Assembly: GCF_000157895.3 (NCBI RefSeq)
Contig: NC_022663.1
Location: forward strand, 1 to 64,000
Direction of reading: 5' to 3'
DNA length: 64,000 nucleotides
DNA from: Mycobacterium kansasii ATCC 12478
Lineage (GTDB): Bacteria > Actinomycetota > Actinomycetes > Mycobacteriales > Mycobacteriaceae
Each line of letters begins with the position of its first letter. Position 1 is the first letter of the stretch. A model generated the notes under the pieces. It was given only the letters and a program-made list of their open reading frames with translations, did not search any database and was not told where the DNA came from. A program made the position numbers and the translations under genes. Below, piece after piece: positions 6,567 through 15,800 of the stretch.

Positions 6567-8453
6567 ATGTCGTATCTCATCGCGGCCCCAGAGCTGGTGG
6601 CGGCGGCCGCAACGGATCTGGCGAGCGTCGGTTCGTCGATCAGCGCGGCCAACGTTGCCGCCGCGGCGCCGACGATGTCAGTGCTGGCCGCCGGCGCGGA
6701 CGAAGTGTCGGCCGCGATCGCTGCCCTGTTCGGGGCGCACGCCCAGGCCTATCAGCTGCTCAGCGCTCAGGCCGCGGCATTTCATGAACAGTTTGTGCAG
6801 CTGCTCACCGCGGGAGCGGGCTCGTATTCACTCGCTGAGGCTGCCAATGCCTCGGCGGCGCAATCCCTACAGCAGGACGTGCTCGACCTGATCAACGCGC
6901 CCACTCAGGCACTGTTCGGGCGTCCACTGATCGGCAACGGCGCCGATGGGATAAACGGGACCGGGCAGAGCGGCGGTGACGGCGGGATCTTGATCGGCAA
7001 CGGCGGCAACGGCGGCTCCGGGGGCGCCAACCAGGGCGGCGGCAACGGCGGCAACGCAGGCTTATGGGGCAACGGCGGCGCCGGTGGCGCCGCGGGGAAT
7101 TCCACCACCGCCGGTCTCAACGGGTTCAATGGCGGCGCCGGGGGCAACGGCGGCCTGCTGTGGGGCAACGGCGGTGCCGGTGGCGGCGGCGGCAACGGCG
7201 GCCCTGCGCCACTGGCCGGTGGCGTCGGCACCACCGGCGGCAACGGCGGCAACGGTGGTGGCGCCGGGCTGTTCTACGGCTTGGGTGGTGCGGGCGGTAA
7301 CGGCGGGATCGGGGGAGCCGCGCCGGCCATCGGGCCGTCGCCGACCATCATCCCCGCGGGTGGTGTCGGCGGGTCCGGCGGAGCCGGTGGCGGGTCGGCT
7401 GCCCTGTTCGGTGTCGGCGGCGCCGGCGGGACCGGCGGGGCCGGCGGCCTCAGCAACGCGACGGTCCAGAGCGTGGGTGGCTACGGCGGCATGGGCGGTC
7501 TCGGCGGACAGGGCGGACTGCTGTACGGCGCGCCGGGCGCCGGTGGAGCCGGCGGCGCGGGCGGGGCCGGCGACGGACTGTTCGCCAGCTTCGGCGGTCA
7601 TGGTGGGTCCGGTGGGAACGGGGGCGCCACCGGCCTGTTCGGCAACGGCGCGGTCGGCGGTGACGGCGGGCTGGGGGGTGACGGTGGCACCGGAGGCGCC
7701 CAGGGCGGACAGGGTGGCATCGGTGGTCTCGGCGGCACCGGAAGCCCCGGTGGTCTGCTGCTGGGCAACGGTGGATCCGGTGGCAATGGCGCCCTCGGCG
7801 GCAATGGTGGCGCCGGCGTGACCACCGGCTTCGCCGGCTCGGGCGGCTTCGGCGGCGCCGGCGGCGATGCCCAGCTGCTCGGGGTCGGGGGGGTCGGCGG
7901 CAACGGCGGTGGTATCGGCGCCGGGACGACGGCCGCGGTGCCGGTCACTTCGCAACCGGTGGGCGGGATCGGCGGCAACGGCGGCCGCGCCGGGTATCTG
8001 TTCGGCACCGGAGGCAACGGCGGTAACGGCGGGGCCACCAGCAACAATGGAGCGCTGTATGCCAGCGGCGGCAACGGCGGCGACGGCGGCCTGATCTTCG
8101 GCAACGGCGGCGCCGGTGGCAACGGTGGCGCCGGCGGCGGCACCAGTGTCGGCAGCGGCGGTCAGGGCGGCAACGGCTCGTTTTTCTTCGGCAACGGCGG
8201 TGCCGGCGGCACCGGCGGCGCCGGCGGCCAGGGTGCCGGCGGTGCCGGCGGGTCAGGTGCGGTGTTCTTCGGCAACGGCGGTGCCGGCGGTAACGGCGCC
8301 CCCGGCGGCGCCGGCGCGGGCGGTAACGGCGGCAGCGCGGTGATCATCGGCAACGGCGGCAACGGCGGCAACGGGACCGGCGGGGCACCCGGGGGCACCG
8401 GTGGTGCCGGCGGGTTCCTCTTCGGTCAAAAAGGGACCAACGGGCTGCCCTAG
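6567..8453 (+). CDS. PE_PGRS family protein
   Basis: 628 residues, in the position of PE_PGRS31 (Rv1768). ATG 6567 follows GGGAGG. Residues 1-95 form the PE helical hairpin (MSYLIAAPELVAAAATDL...), with the YxxxD/E type VII secretion signal as YSLAE near residue 89. The linker INAPTQALFGRPLIGNG is the standard GRPLIG segment, and the rest to the C-terminus is GGX/GGN repeats (PGRS), including many GNGG and GAGG units. No globular C-terminal domain follows. PE_PGRS proteins are exported to the cell envelope, usually by ESX-5. Repeats make the length assembly-sensitive. Confidence 0.92.
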   Translation: MSYLIAAPELVAAAATDLASVGSSISAANVAAAAPTMSVLAAGADEVSAAIAALFGAHAQAYQLLSAQAAAFHEQFVQLLTAGAGSYSLAEAANASAAQSLQQDVLDLINAPTQALFGRPLIGNGADGINGTGQSGGDGGILIGNGGNGGSGGANQGGGNGGNAGLWGNGGAGGAAGNSTTAGLNGFNGGAGGNGGLLWGNGGAGGGGGNGGPAPLAGGVGTTGGNGGNGGGAGLFYGLGGAGGNGGIGGAAPAIGPSPTIIPAGGVGGSGGAGGGSAALFGVGGAGGTGGAGGLSNATVQSVGGYGGMGGLGGQGGLLYGAPGAGGAGGAGGAGDGLFASFGGHGGSGGNGGATGLFGNGAVGGDGGLGGDGGTGGAQGGQGGIGGLGGTGSPGGLLLGNGGSGGNGALGGNGGAGVTTGFAGSGGFGGAGGDAQLLGVGGVGGNGGGIGAGTTAAVPVTSQPVGGIGGNGGRAGYLFGTGGNGGNGGATSNNGALYASGGNGGDGGLIFGNGGAGGNGGAGGGTSVGSGGQGGNGSFFFGNGGAGGTGGAGGQGAGGAGGSGAVFFGNGGAGGNGAPGGAGAGGNGGSAVIIGNGGNGGNGTGGAPGGTGGAGGFLFGQKGTNGLP

Positions 8454-8510
8454 CTGGCACACCATTCACCTATCTGCTGCCAGCGTTCACCAGTTCAGTA
8501 AGGTGACGGC

Positions 8511-9752
8511 GTGCCTGAGGTGGGTCCCGAGCAGCGTGCCGACGAGCCGGTCAGGCTCGACGCGCAGGGCCGGCTGCAGCGGTATGAGAAGGCTTTCGCC
8601 GCCCTGGACGCGCCGTTTGCCTTCATCGACCTCGACGCGATGTGGGCCAATGCGGCTCAGCTGCTTTCCCTCGCGGGTGACAAGCCGATCCGGGTGGCGT
8701 CGAAGTCCTTGCGGTGCAGGCCTTTACAGCGCGAAATCCTCGATTCGAACGTTCGGTTCGACGGGCTGATGACCTTCACGCTGGCCGAGACTCTGTGGCT
8801 GGCCGACCACGGCTTCGACAACCTGCTACTCGCCTATCCGACGACCGATCGGGCGGCACTGCCCCAACTAGGCGAGCTGACCGCAGAGGACCCCGAACGG
8901 GCGCCGATCGTGATGGTCGACAGCGTCGAACACCTCGACCTGATCGAAAGCGCAACCGCGCAGCCGGTGCGGCTGTGCCTGGACCTCGACGCCGGCTACT
9001 GGCGCGCCGGCGGGCGGGTGAAAATCGGGCCCAAGCGGTCGCCATTGCATACGCCGGAACAGATACGTGCGCTCGCGGTGGAGATCGCACGCCGGCCGTC
9101 GCTGACCCTGGTGGCGTTGATGTCCTATGAGGGCCACATCGCCGGGTTCGGCGACAACGTGGCCGGCAAGTCCGCCCAGAATGCGGCCGTTCGGTGGATG
9201 CAGCGGCGGTCCTTCGCGGAGTTGCGGGAACGCCGCGCCCGCGCCGTCGAGCTGCTGCGTGATGTCGCCGACATCAAGATCGTCAACGCCGGCGGCACCG
9301 GCGACCTTCAGCTGGTTGCCCAGGAGCCGGCGATCACCGAGGCCACGGCAGGCTCTGGGTTCTACGCGCCGACGCTGTTCGACTCGTATTCGACGTTCAC
9401 GTTGCGGCCGGCGGCGATCTTCGCGCTGCCGGTCTGCCGCCGCCCCGCCGGCGACACCGTGACCGCGCTCGGGGGCGGCTATCTGGCCAGCGGGGTCGGC
9501 GCGAAAGACCGCATGCCCACCCCCTACCTGCCGAGCGGGCTCAAACTGGACCCGATGGAAGGCACCGGTGAGGTCCAGACGCCATTGTCGGGCCCGGCGG
9601 CCCGGCGACTGCAGATCGGCGACAAGGTGTATTTCCGGCACACCAAGGCCGGCGAGCTGTGTGAGCGCTTCGATCGGTTGTATCTGGTTCGGGGCGCGCA
9701 GATCGTCGACGCCGTCCCGACCTACCGGGGTGAGGGTCGCGCTTTTCTCTAA
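8511..9752 (+). CDS. Fold-type III PLP enzyme (D-amino acid deaminase/aldolase-like)
   Basis: 413 residues, counterpart of Rv1769. The N-terminal alanine-racemase-type barrel carries the likely PLP lysine K65 in RVASKSLR. DLDAGYWRAGGRVKIG and NAGGTGDLQ are barrel motifs, and the C-terminal beta domain has H377 and C384 (RHTKAGELCERF), resembling the metal ligands of D-serine dehydratase and D-threonine aldolase. It therefore probably dehydrates or cleaves a D-hydroxy amino acid. GTG 8511 is preceded by AAGG. It is the first gene of a forward run with the M28 peptidase and gulonolactone dehydrogenase genes. The exact amino acid is unknown. Confidence 0.82.
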   Translation: MPEVGPEQRADEPVRLDAQGRLQRYEKAFAALDAPFAFIDLDAMWANAAQLLSLAGDKPIRVASKSLRCRPLQREILDSNVRFDGLMTFTLAETLWLADHGFDNLLLAYPTTDRAALPQLGELTAEDPERAPIVMVDSVEHLDLIESATAQPVRLCLDLDAGYWRAGGRVKIGPKRSPLHTPEQIRALAVEIARRPSLTLVALMSYEGHIAGFGDNVAGKSAQNAAVRWMQRRSFAELRERRARAVELLRDVADIKIVNAGGTGDLQLVAQEPAITEATAGSGFYAPTLFDSYSTFTLRPAAIFALPVCRRPAGDTVTALGGGYLASGVGAKDRMPTPYLPSGLKLDPMEGTGEVQTPLSGPAARRLQIGDKVYFRHTKAGELCERFDRLYLVRGAQIVDAVPTYRGEGRAFL

Positions 9753-9795
9753 TGATGGAATGGTTCGCCTACCCGCTGTGCGACAAGGAGCTGCT

Positions 9796-11001
9796 ATGAC
9801 TGCGATCACCGCATTGCCGACCGAATTGGCCACGATGCGTGAGGTCATCGAGACACTCGCACCGATCGAACGCGGTGCCGGAGATCCCGGCGAGCAGGAG
9901 GCTGCGGCCAAGATCGTCGAGTACCTGCGCGCCGCCGGTGCACAGAATGCGCGGATCGAAGAGGAACAGTTCTACGACGGCTATCCGCAGCTGCACGCCA
10001 AGCTGTCGGCGGTCGGGGTCGGCGCCGCGATCGCCGGTCTGATCAGCCGTCGTTTGCGGGTGCTTGCCGGGCTGGCGGGACTTGGCGCAGGGCTGGCGAT
10101 CGCCGACGACTGTTCCAACGGGGTACGCGTCGTGCGCAAGAAACTCCAAAAGCCCCGAACGACATGGAATGTCGTGGCCGAAGCCGGCGACCCCACCGGC
10201 AAGCGGACGGTCGTGGTGTGCGCTCATCACGACGCCGCACACAGCGGCAAGTTCTTCGAACCCGGCTATCAGCGGTTCTTCGTCGAGCGATTCCCGGGGA
10301 TCGTCGAGCGCATCGACACCTCACTGCCGAACTGGTGGCCGTCGATCCTGGCGCCGGCGGTGGCCGGCGCCGGCGCGCTGCGGGGCAGCCGCAAGATGAT
10401 GCTTGCCGGGGCCGCGATGAGCGCGATCGGGGTGGCGGCGTTCACCGACATCGCCCGCAGCCCGATCGTGCCGGGAGCCAACGACAACCTATCCGCCGTC
10501 GCGCTGATCGTCGCGTTGGCCGAGCGGCTACGTGACCGCCCGGTGCAGGGTGTGCGGGTGCTGCTGGTGTCGCTGGGCGCCGAGGAGCAATTGCAGGGTG
10601 GCATCTACGGTTTCATCGCCCGCCACAAGTCTCAGCTGGACCGTGACCACACGTACTTCCTCAACTTCGACACCGTCGGCTCGCCCGAACTCATCATGCT
10701 TGAGGGCGAGGGCACCACGATCATGGAGGACTACTACCACCGGCCCTTCCGCGACCTGGTGGCCCGAGCGGCCGAACGCGCTGACGCACCGCTGCGGCGG
10801 GGACTGCGATCGCGCAACAGCACCGACGCAGTGATCATGAGTCGTGGAGGCTACCCGACCGCCTGCTTTTCTTCCTTCGACCGCCACAAAGCGCTGTCGA
10901 ATTACCACCAGATGTCAGATACACCAGAGAATGTCGTCTACGAGACGGTGGTGCACGCGACAACGGTGGCCGAATCCGTGGTGCGAGAGCTGGCCCGGTG
11001 A
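9796..11001 (+). CDS. M28-family zinc aminopeptidase-like membrane protein
   Basis: 401 residues, counterpart of Rv1770. ATG 9796 follows AAGGAG. M28 landmarks: zinc-ligand region CAHHDAAHSG (142-151), GANDNLSAV, general base in LGAEEQLQGG, NFDTVGSPE, and the late RHKALSNYHQMSDT histidine. Two hydrophobic stretches, at about 73-103 and in the segment containing ILAPAVAGAGAL...MMLAGAAMSAIGVAAF, are inserted around the first metal site, so the protein may be membrane-anchored. It ends in a 4-base GTGA overlap with the next gene, implying coupled translation. Peptide substrate unknown. Confidence 0.82.
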   Translation: MTAITALPTELATMREVIETLAPIERGAGDPGEQEAAAKIVEYLRAAGAQNARIEEEQFYDGYPQLHAKLSAVGVGAAIAGLISRRLRVLAGLAGLGAGLAIADDCSNGVRVVRKKLQKPRTTWNVVAEAGDPTGKRTVVVCAHHDAAHSGKFFEPGYQRFFVERFPGIVERIDTSLPNWWPSILAPAVAGAGALRGSRKMMLAGAAMSAIGVAAFTDIARSPIVPGANDNLSAVALIVALAERLRDRPVQGVRVLLVSLGAEEQLQGGIYGFIARHKSQLDRDHTYFLNFDTVGSPELIMLEGEGTTIMEDYYHRPFRDLVARAAERADAPLRRGLRSRNSTDAVIMSRGGYPTACFSSFDRHKALSNYHQMSDTPENVVYETVVHATTVAESVVRELAR

Positions 11002-12284
11002 GCACCGTGTGGCGCAACTGGGCTGGCGAGCAGTTGTGCGCGCCGTCGCAGATTGTCCGGCCCACTTCAGAAGCCGAGTTGGCGGAGGTCGTCGTCAAGG
11101 CTGCGCAGCGCGGCGAACGGGTGCGCGCCGTCGGCACCGGGCATTCGTTCACTGACTGCGCCTGCACCGACGGCGTGATGGTCGACATGGCCGGCATGCA
11201 GCGGGTCATCGACGTGGATGTGGCGACCGGTCTGGCGACGGTGCAGGGCGGGGCCAGGCTGCACCCGCTGTTCGCCCAGCTGGCCGAGCGCGGGCTGGGC
11301 CTGGAGAACCAGGGCGACATCGACAAGCAGTCGATCACCGGGGCGACTGCGACCGCCACGCACGGCACCGGGGCGCGCTTCACCAACGTGTCGGCGCAGG
11401 TCGTTTCGCTGCGATTGGTCACCGCCGGTGGCGACATCCTGACCCTGTCGGAGGGTGATGACTACCTGGCAGCACGGGTGTCGATCGGCGCGTTGGGCGT
11501 CATCTCTCAGGTGACCCTGCGGGTGGTGCCGCTGTTCACGCTGCATCGCGACGACGAGCTGCGCCCGCTGGCCGATACGCTGGAGCGACTCGACGAGCAG
11601 GTGGACGGCAACGACCACTTCGAGTTCTTCGTGTTTCCCTACGGCGATACGGCGCTGACCCGCACCACGCGCCGCAGCGACGAGAAGCCCAGGCCGCTGC
11701 CGGTGTGGAAACGCCGGATCAACGACTACGCCGAAAACGCGGCGCTGAGCCTGATCTGCCGCACCGGTCGTCAATTCCCCAGTGCCGCACCGGCATTGAA
11801 CCGACTCATGACGAACTTGATGTCGCCGGCCACCGTCCAGGATCATGGCTGGAAGGTCTACGCGAGCGCACGCAACGTCAAGTTCACCGAGATGGAATAC
11901 GCGATTCCCCGCGAGCATGCGCGCGAGGGCGTCCAGCGGGTCATCGACCTCGTTCGCCGCCGCAACCTGCCAATCATGTTCCCGCTCGAGGTCCGTTTCG
12001 GTGCCCCCGACGATGCCTTCCTGTCGACCGCGCATGACCGCGACACCTGCTACATCGCCGTGCACCAGTACACCGGCATGGAGTTCGAAACCTATTTCCG
12101 CGCCGTCGAAGAGATCATGGACGAATATGCGGGCCGTCCGCATTGGGGTAAGCGCCACTATCAGAGCGCCGGCACGCTTCGTGATCGGTATCCCGCTTGG
12201 GATAGCTTCGCGGCGGTCCGCGATCGCCTCGACCCCGACAGGGTCTTCCTCAACGACTACACCCGGCGGGTCCTCGGCCCCTGA
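10998..12284 (+). CDS. L-gulono-1,4-lactone dehydrogenase
   Basis: 428 residues, same length as Rv1771, the mycobacterial L-gulono-1,4-lactone dehydrogenase. FAD-binding VAO-type fold: RAVGTGHSFTDCACTDG in the PP-loop region, IDKQSITGATATATHGTG, and the C-terminal HWGK (382-385) that marks aldonolactone oxidoreductases. It oxidises gulonolactone toward ascorbate; the mycobacterial enzyme is reported to use cytochrome c rather than oxygen. The GTG start overlaps the M28 peptidase stop (GTGA), so the two genes are translationally coupled. Confidence 0.88.
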   Translation: MSTVWRNWAGEQLCAPSQIVRPTSEAELAEVVVKAAQRGERVRAVGTGHSFTDCACTDGVMVDMAGMQRVIDVDVATGLATVQGGARLHPLFAQLAERGLGLENQGDIDKQSITGATATATHGTGARFTNVSAQVVSLRLVTAGGDILTLSEGDDYLAARVSIGALGVISQVTLRVVPLFTLHRDDELRPLADTLERLDEQVDGNDHFEFFVFPYGDTALTRTTRRSDEKPRPLPVWKRRINDYAENAALSLICRTGRQFPSAAPALNRLMTNLMSPATVQDHGWKVYASARNVKFTEMEYAIPREHAREGVQRVIDLVRRRNLPIMFPLEVRFGAPDDAFLSTAHDRDTCYIAVHQYTGMEFETYFRAVEEIMDEYAGRPHWGKRHYQSAGTLRDRYPAWDSFAAVRDRLDPDRVFLNDYTRRVLGP

Positions 12285-12386
12285 CGGGGCGACCAATGGC
12301 ACCACTTGTAGGGACCAAAGTCCTTGGCTGGCAACATGCTAGTGACCGCGGCCACCAGGCATCGTAGCTTTGTCCGTGGAGCCACT

Positions 12387-13751
12387 ATGACTGAATTCAT
12401 GCGCAACAGCGATGCCTTTACCTGGGCGATGGAAACTGACCCACGGCTGCGGTCCACGGTGGTCACGGTCGTGCTGCTGGATCGATCCCCGGACTGGGAC
12501 CAGATCCGCCAACGCTTCGATCTGATCAGCCGGGAACTACCGATGTTTCGCCAGCGGGTGGTGGAATCTCCGCCACCCGCACCGCCGCGGTGGGAGTACG
12601 ACGCGGACTTCGACTTGGACTATCACATGCGGCGGGTGGCCGTTTCGGGAGCCGGCACCCTCGACGATGTGCTCGAGATGGCCCGAGTGGCCGCTATGCA
12701 GGATTTCGACCGGGCCCGGGCCCTCTGGGAGGCGACGCTGATCGAGGGCCTGCACGACGGCGCCGCGGCGGTGATCTGCAAGTTCCACCATGCCCTCACC
12801 GACGGTGTCGGAGGCATCCAGATCGCGATGCGGCTATTCGACCTTTCCGAAGAGCATTACGAGCTGGAGTCACTGCCCGCCGCACCGGAGGTACCCCAGC
12901 CGTCTCGCTTGGAGGGGTACCGCGATTCGTGGCGCTATAGCGCCTCGTTGCTTACCAACGTGGTGACCGGCACGGCACGGCAGGTACCGCAACTGGTGTA
13001 CGGCACTATCCGGCGGCCCATCTCGACGCTCCGGTCGGCAGCGGCCAACGCGGCGTCGGTCTACCGGACGGTCCGGCCTCTCAACCGCACCGGTTCATCA
13101 CTGATCAGGGAACGCGGCCTGATCCGGCGCCTCGGGGTGCACGAGGTGCCGCGGCTGCAATTGCGCGATGCCGCGCACCGGTGTGGCGGTGCGCTCAACG
13201 ATGCGTTTGTCGCCGGGGTGGCCGGCGGGTTACGCATCTATCACGAAAAACACGGCGTCGCGGTTGGCGATTTGCATCTGACCATGCCGATCAGCTTGCG
13301 GACAAACACCGATGACATGGGTGGAAACCGAATCACGTTGATGCGGTTCGACATTCCCGTCGGGGAGGCTGACCCGGCGAAACGGATCAAGGCCATTCAC
13401 GAGCGCGTCGGCGCGGTGCGGCAGGAAAAGTCGCTGCCCTACACCCAGATGATTGCCGGCGTTCTCAACCTGATGCCGCGTTGGTACATCGGCTCGGTGC
13501 TGCGTCACGTTGATTTCCTGACCAGTGACGTTCCCGGTATCCCGGTGCCGGTGTTCCTCGGAGGTGCGGCAGTGCGCACGCAATACGCGTTCGGCCCGAC
13601 GATCGGCTCGGCCGTCAACGTCACGCTGCTGTCCTATGTCGACACCTGCTCACTGGGCATCGACGTCGACACCGCCGCGATCCCCGACTACGACGTCTTC
13701 CATGACGCTCTCGTCGCCGGCTTCGACGAAGTATTGGCGCTCGCAGGCTAA
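12387..13751 (+). CDS. Wax ester synthase/diacylglycerol acyltransferase (WS/DGAT) family
   Basis: 454 residues from ATG 12387; an upstream in-frame TTG would add an unlikely leader. The active site is H134-H-A-L-T-D-G140 (HHxxxDG), preceded by FDRARALWEATLIEGL. Family blocks include RCGGALNDAFVAGVAGGLR, LTMPISLRT and GNRITLMRFDIPVGEADP. It transfers acyl-CoA to diacylglycerol or a long-chain alcohol at the cytoplasmic membrane or lipid droplets. It follows the gulonolactone dehydrogenase by about 100 bases. Mycobacteria carry many paralogues (tgs genes), so no individual name is given. Confidence 0.88.
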   Translation: MTEFMRNSDAFTWAMETDPRLRSTVVTVVLLDRSPDWDQIRQRFDLISRELPMFRQRVVESPPPAPPRWEYDADFDLDYHMRRVAVSGAGTLDDVLEMARVAAMQDFDRARALWEATLIEGLHDGAAAVICKFHHALTDGVGGIQIAMRLFDLSEEHYELESLPAAPEVPQPSRLEGYRDSWRYSASLLTNVVTGTARQVPQLVYGTIRRPISTLRSAAANAASVYRTVRPLNRTGSSLIRERGLIRRLGVHEVPRLQLRDAAHRCGGALNDAFVAGVAGGLRIYHEKHGVAVGDLHLTMPISLRTNTDDMGGNRITLMRFDIPVGEADPAKRIKAIHERVGAVRQEKSLPYTQMIAGVLNLMPRWYIGSVLRHVDFLTSDVPGIPVPVFLGGAAVRTQYAFGPTIGSAVNVTLLSYVDTCSLGIDVDTAAIPDYDVFHDALVAGFDEVLALAG

Positions 13752-13906
13752 TTGGGCCGTTCGTGCCGGAGCCGGGGACGCGGTTTCAGTGGGACTTCGG
13801 TGATGTGCCACGTGTCAATGGTGTTGCCACACAACCCTACAACCCTTTGGTTGCGGGACTCGCCGACTCTCACTGCTGCACCGCCACCTTGTGGGCTGTC
13901 GATCGA

Positions 13907-15070
13907 TTACGACGACCCGTTAAGCCCTGATGAGCCAAATAGCAGCCCGCGGCCCCCGCCGAAGCCGGCGCCGAGGTTGCCGAGCAAACCGGTGCCGGGG
14001 TTGCCGCCGTTGCCGCCGTTGCCGATTAGCAAGGCGGCTCCGCCAATCCCGCCTGACCCGCCGAGACCCGTAGTGCTGCTTCCGCCGTTGCCGCCCGTAC
14101 CGCCTGAGCCGAACAGCCACCCGCCGTCGCCGCCGGTCCCGCCGTAGCCCCCTACTCCCGTGCCGGGCCCACCGTTCCCGCCACTACCGCCTGTACCGAA
14201 GAGCCCGCCGAACGCCCCGTTACCGCCGGGACCTCCCAACTCGCCGGACCCGCCGGCCCCGCCCGCGCCGCCGCCGGCGCCTACCAGGCCTGCCAGCAAG
14301 CCACCGGCGCCGCCGGCGCCGCCGGCCCCGCCGTTGCTGCCGAAGCCTCCGCCCAACGCGCTTCCCCCGGTCCCGCCGGTCCCGCCGGAGCTGAACAGCC
14401 GGCCTACCCCCCCTTCCCCGCCAATCCCGCCGGGGGCGCCCGCAAAGGTGCTGACCCCGCCGGCCCCGCCGGCCCCGCCCATGCCCCACAGCCAGCCGCC
14501 GGCCCCGCCGGCCCCACCCACGCCACCGGCACCTGTGGCTGAACTTCCGCCGGCCCCACCGGCGCCCCCAAAACCGACTAATCCGGCAGCCCCGCCGGTA
14601 CCGCCCCTTTGGGCGCTACCGGCCGCAGCGGACCCGCCGGCCCCGCCATTCCCGAGTAGCCACCCGCCCGGTGCCCCATTTTGCCCCGTGCCCGCGGCTC
14701 CGGCTACGCCATCGCCGATCAGGGGGCGTCCGGTCATTGCTTGCACGGGCGCGTTGATCGCGCCGAGCACGCCTTCGAAAGGACCGGCGTTGGCCGCCTC
14801 GGCGCCGGCGTAGGCTCCGGCACTGGCGGTCATGGTTTCCACAAACTGGGCATGGAACGCTGCGGCCTGCGCACTGAGCGCTTGAAAGGTCCGGCCGTGG
14901 GCGGAAAATAACGCAGCAATCGCCGCTGACACCTCATCTTCGGCCGCGGCCAGCACCTGTGTCGTCGAGTGAGCCGCGACCGCGCTGGCTTCGTCCAGTG
15001 TCGAACCAAGGCTAGTCAAGTTTGCCGCTGCTGCCTCCACCATGCTGGGCACCGCAATCACAAACGACAT
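13907..15070 (-). CDS. PE_PGRS family protein (reverse strand)
   Basis: 387 residues from ATG 15070, preceded by GGAGG; the ATG at 15085 has no site. PE domain 1-95 (MSFVIAVPSMVEAAAANL...), secretion motif YAGAE near residue 87, linker NAPVQAMTGRPLIGDG, then PGRS repeats to the end (GGAGG, GGTGG), ending LLFGSSGLNGSS. It is convergent with the WS/DGAT gene. The antisense strand shows long proline-rich ORFs that are only shadows. Probably exported by ESX-5 to the cell surface. Confidence 0.92.
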   Translation of the reverse strand: MSFVIAVPSMVEAAAANLTSLGSTLDEASAVAAHSTTQVLAAAEDEVSAAIAALFSAHGRTFQALSAQAAAFHAQFVETMTASAGAYAGAEAANAGPFEGVLGAINAPVQAMTGRPLIGDGVAGAAGTGQNGAPGGWLLGNGGAGGSAAAGSAQRGGTGGAAGLVGFGGAGGAGGSSATGAGGVGGAGGAGGWLWGMGGAGGAGGVSTFAGAPGGIGGEGGVGRLFSSGGTGGTGGSALGGGFGSNGGAGGAGGAGGLLAGLVGAGGGAGGAGGSGELGGPGGNGAFGGLFGTGGSGGNGGPGTGVGGYGGTGGDGGWLFGSGGTGGNGGSSTTGLGGSGGIGGAALLIGNGGNGGNPGTGLLGNLGAGFGGGRGLLFGSSGLNGSS

Positions 15071-15518
15071 GTCATTCCTCCGCAATAGTCAGCGACACGG
15101 CACCAATTCCGCATCGCTAAGTCCATAGTTGATGTCGCAATACTAGCTCCCCAAACTGCGAAGCGAAAATAGTTCACAGCAAATTAATAAATATCGTTGG
15201 TTATAGCGATCTGTGCGTTGCGCAATAGCGAAGCTATTTTGGTTCAGGTCATCATGTTCGCGTCGAAGTGCCCCACCGGTATGCGCTAAATAGCAATCTA
15301 GTCAACAAGTTTGACTGACAGACAGCGTCCGGAACCGAAAGCTACCACTTTGACGCGTGAAGATGATGTCCTTTTGATGGAAGGCAAACTGGAAACTCGA
15401 ACTGCTACCGGCTCGTCCAGAGCAACGTTCGAAAACATCGTGAACGCTTCGCGTAGCTAATGCCTAACAGCCTCCAAATTGGTAAATTGCCGAATGTCGA
15501 AAATCCCACTGGAGCTAG
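15071..15518. other. A+T-rich intergenic region
   Basis: About 450 bases upstream of the PE_PGRS gene with clearly lower G+C than the flanks (for example 15130-15300) and no convincing ORF. It contains the inverted repeat AATAGC-GAA-GCTATT at 15224-15238 and several TAGC-rich motifs. It probably holds the PE_PGRS promoter; low G+C may also mark an old insertion boundary. Confidence 0.4.
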
Positions 15519-15671
15519 CTAGCTGGAACCCCACGACAGGCGCATTCGCTCGGATGGACCCCACTGGTGGCTCCAGCGCCAGCAGTCGCCTTCGGTTAAC
15601 GCCGAGCCGATGGCGGCTAGGTTGTTTGCGGCCGCCCAGAGCAGCTCCGGCGCCGCGATCACATTCGGCAT
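15519..15671 (-). pseudogene. Truncated PE gene relic
   Basis: The ATG at 15671 follows AAGGGAAGTGAT, a typical PE leader. The first 26 codons read MPNVIAAPELLWAAANNLAAIGSAL in part, an unmistakable PE start (MSFVIAAPELVAAAATDLAGIGSAL). After TEGDCWRWS the reading frame leaves PE similarity and stops at 15519 after only 50 residues, against about 95-99 for a PE domain. It sits between the stop of the giant PPE gene and the PE_PGRS gene, same strand, so it may be what remains of a PE or PE_PGRS gene. Too short to fold as a PE hairpin. Confidence 0.7.
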
Positions 15672-15800
15672 ATCACTTCCCTTTCAATGGCGAGATTTCG
15701 ACCGCGGGAGATCACCACTGCGACCGGAGATGCGGGATGTTGCAGCTCGGCTGCGGCTCGGGACCGCTCATGGCTCAGGATCTGACCAAGAAGCCCGCGC

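Noticed and set aside
6905..8398. Proline-rich frames antisense to the PE_PGRS gene
   Set aside because: GGC/GGN repeats read backwards give proline codons; no start signals or known domain.
14160..14813. 217-codon proline-rich frame antisense to the second PE_PGRS
   Set aside because: Same shadow effect; the PE domain and ribosome site are on the other strand.
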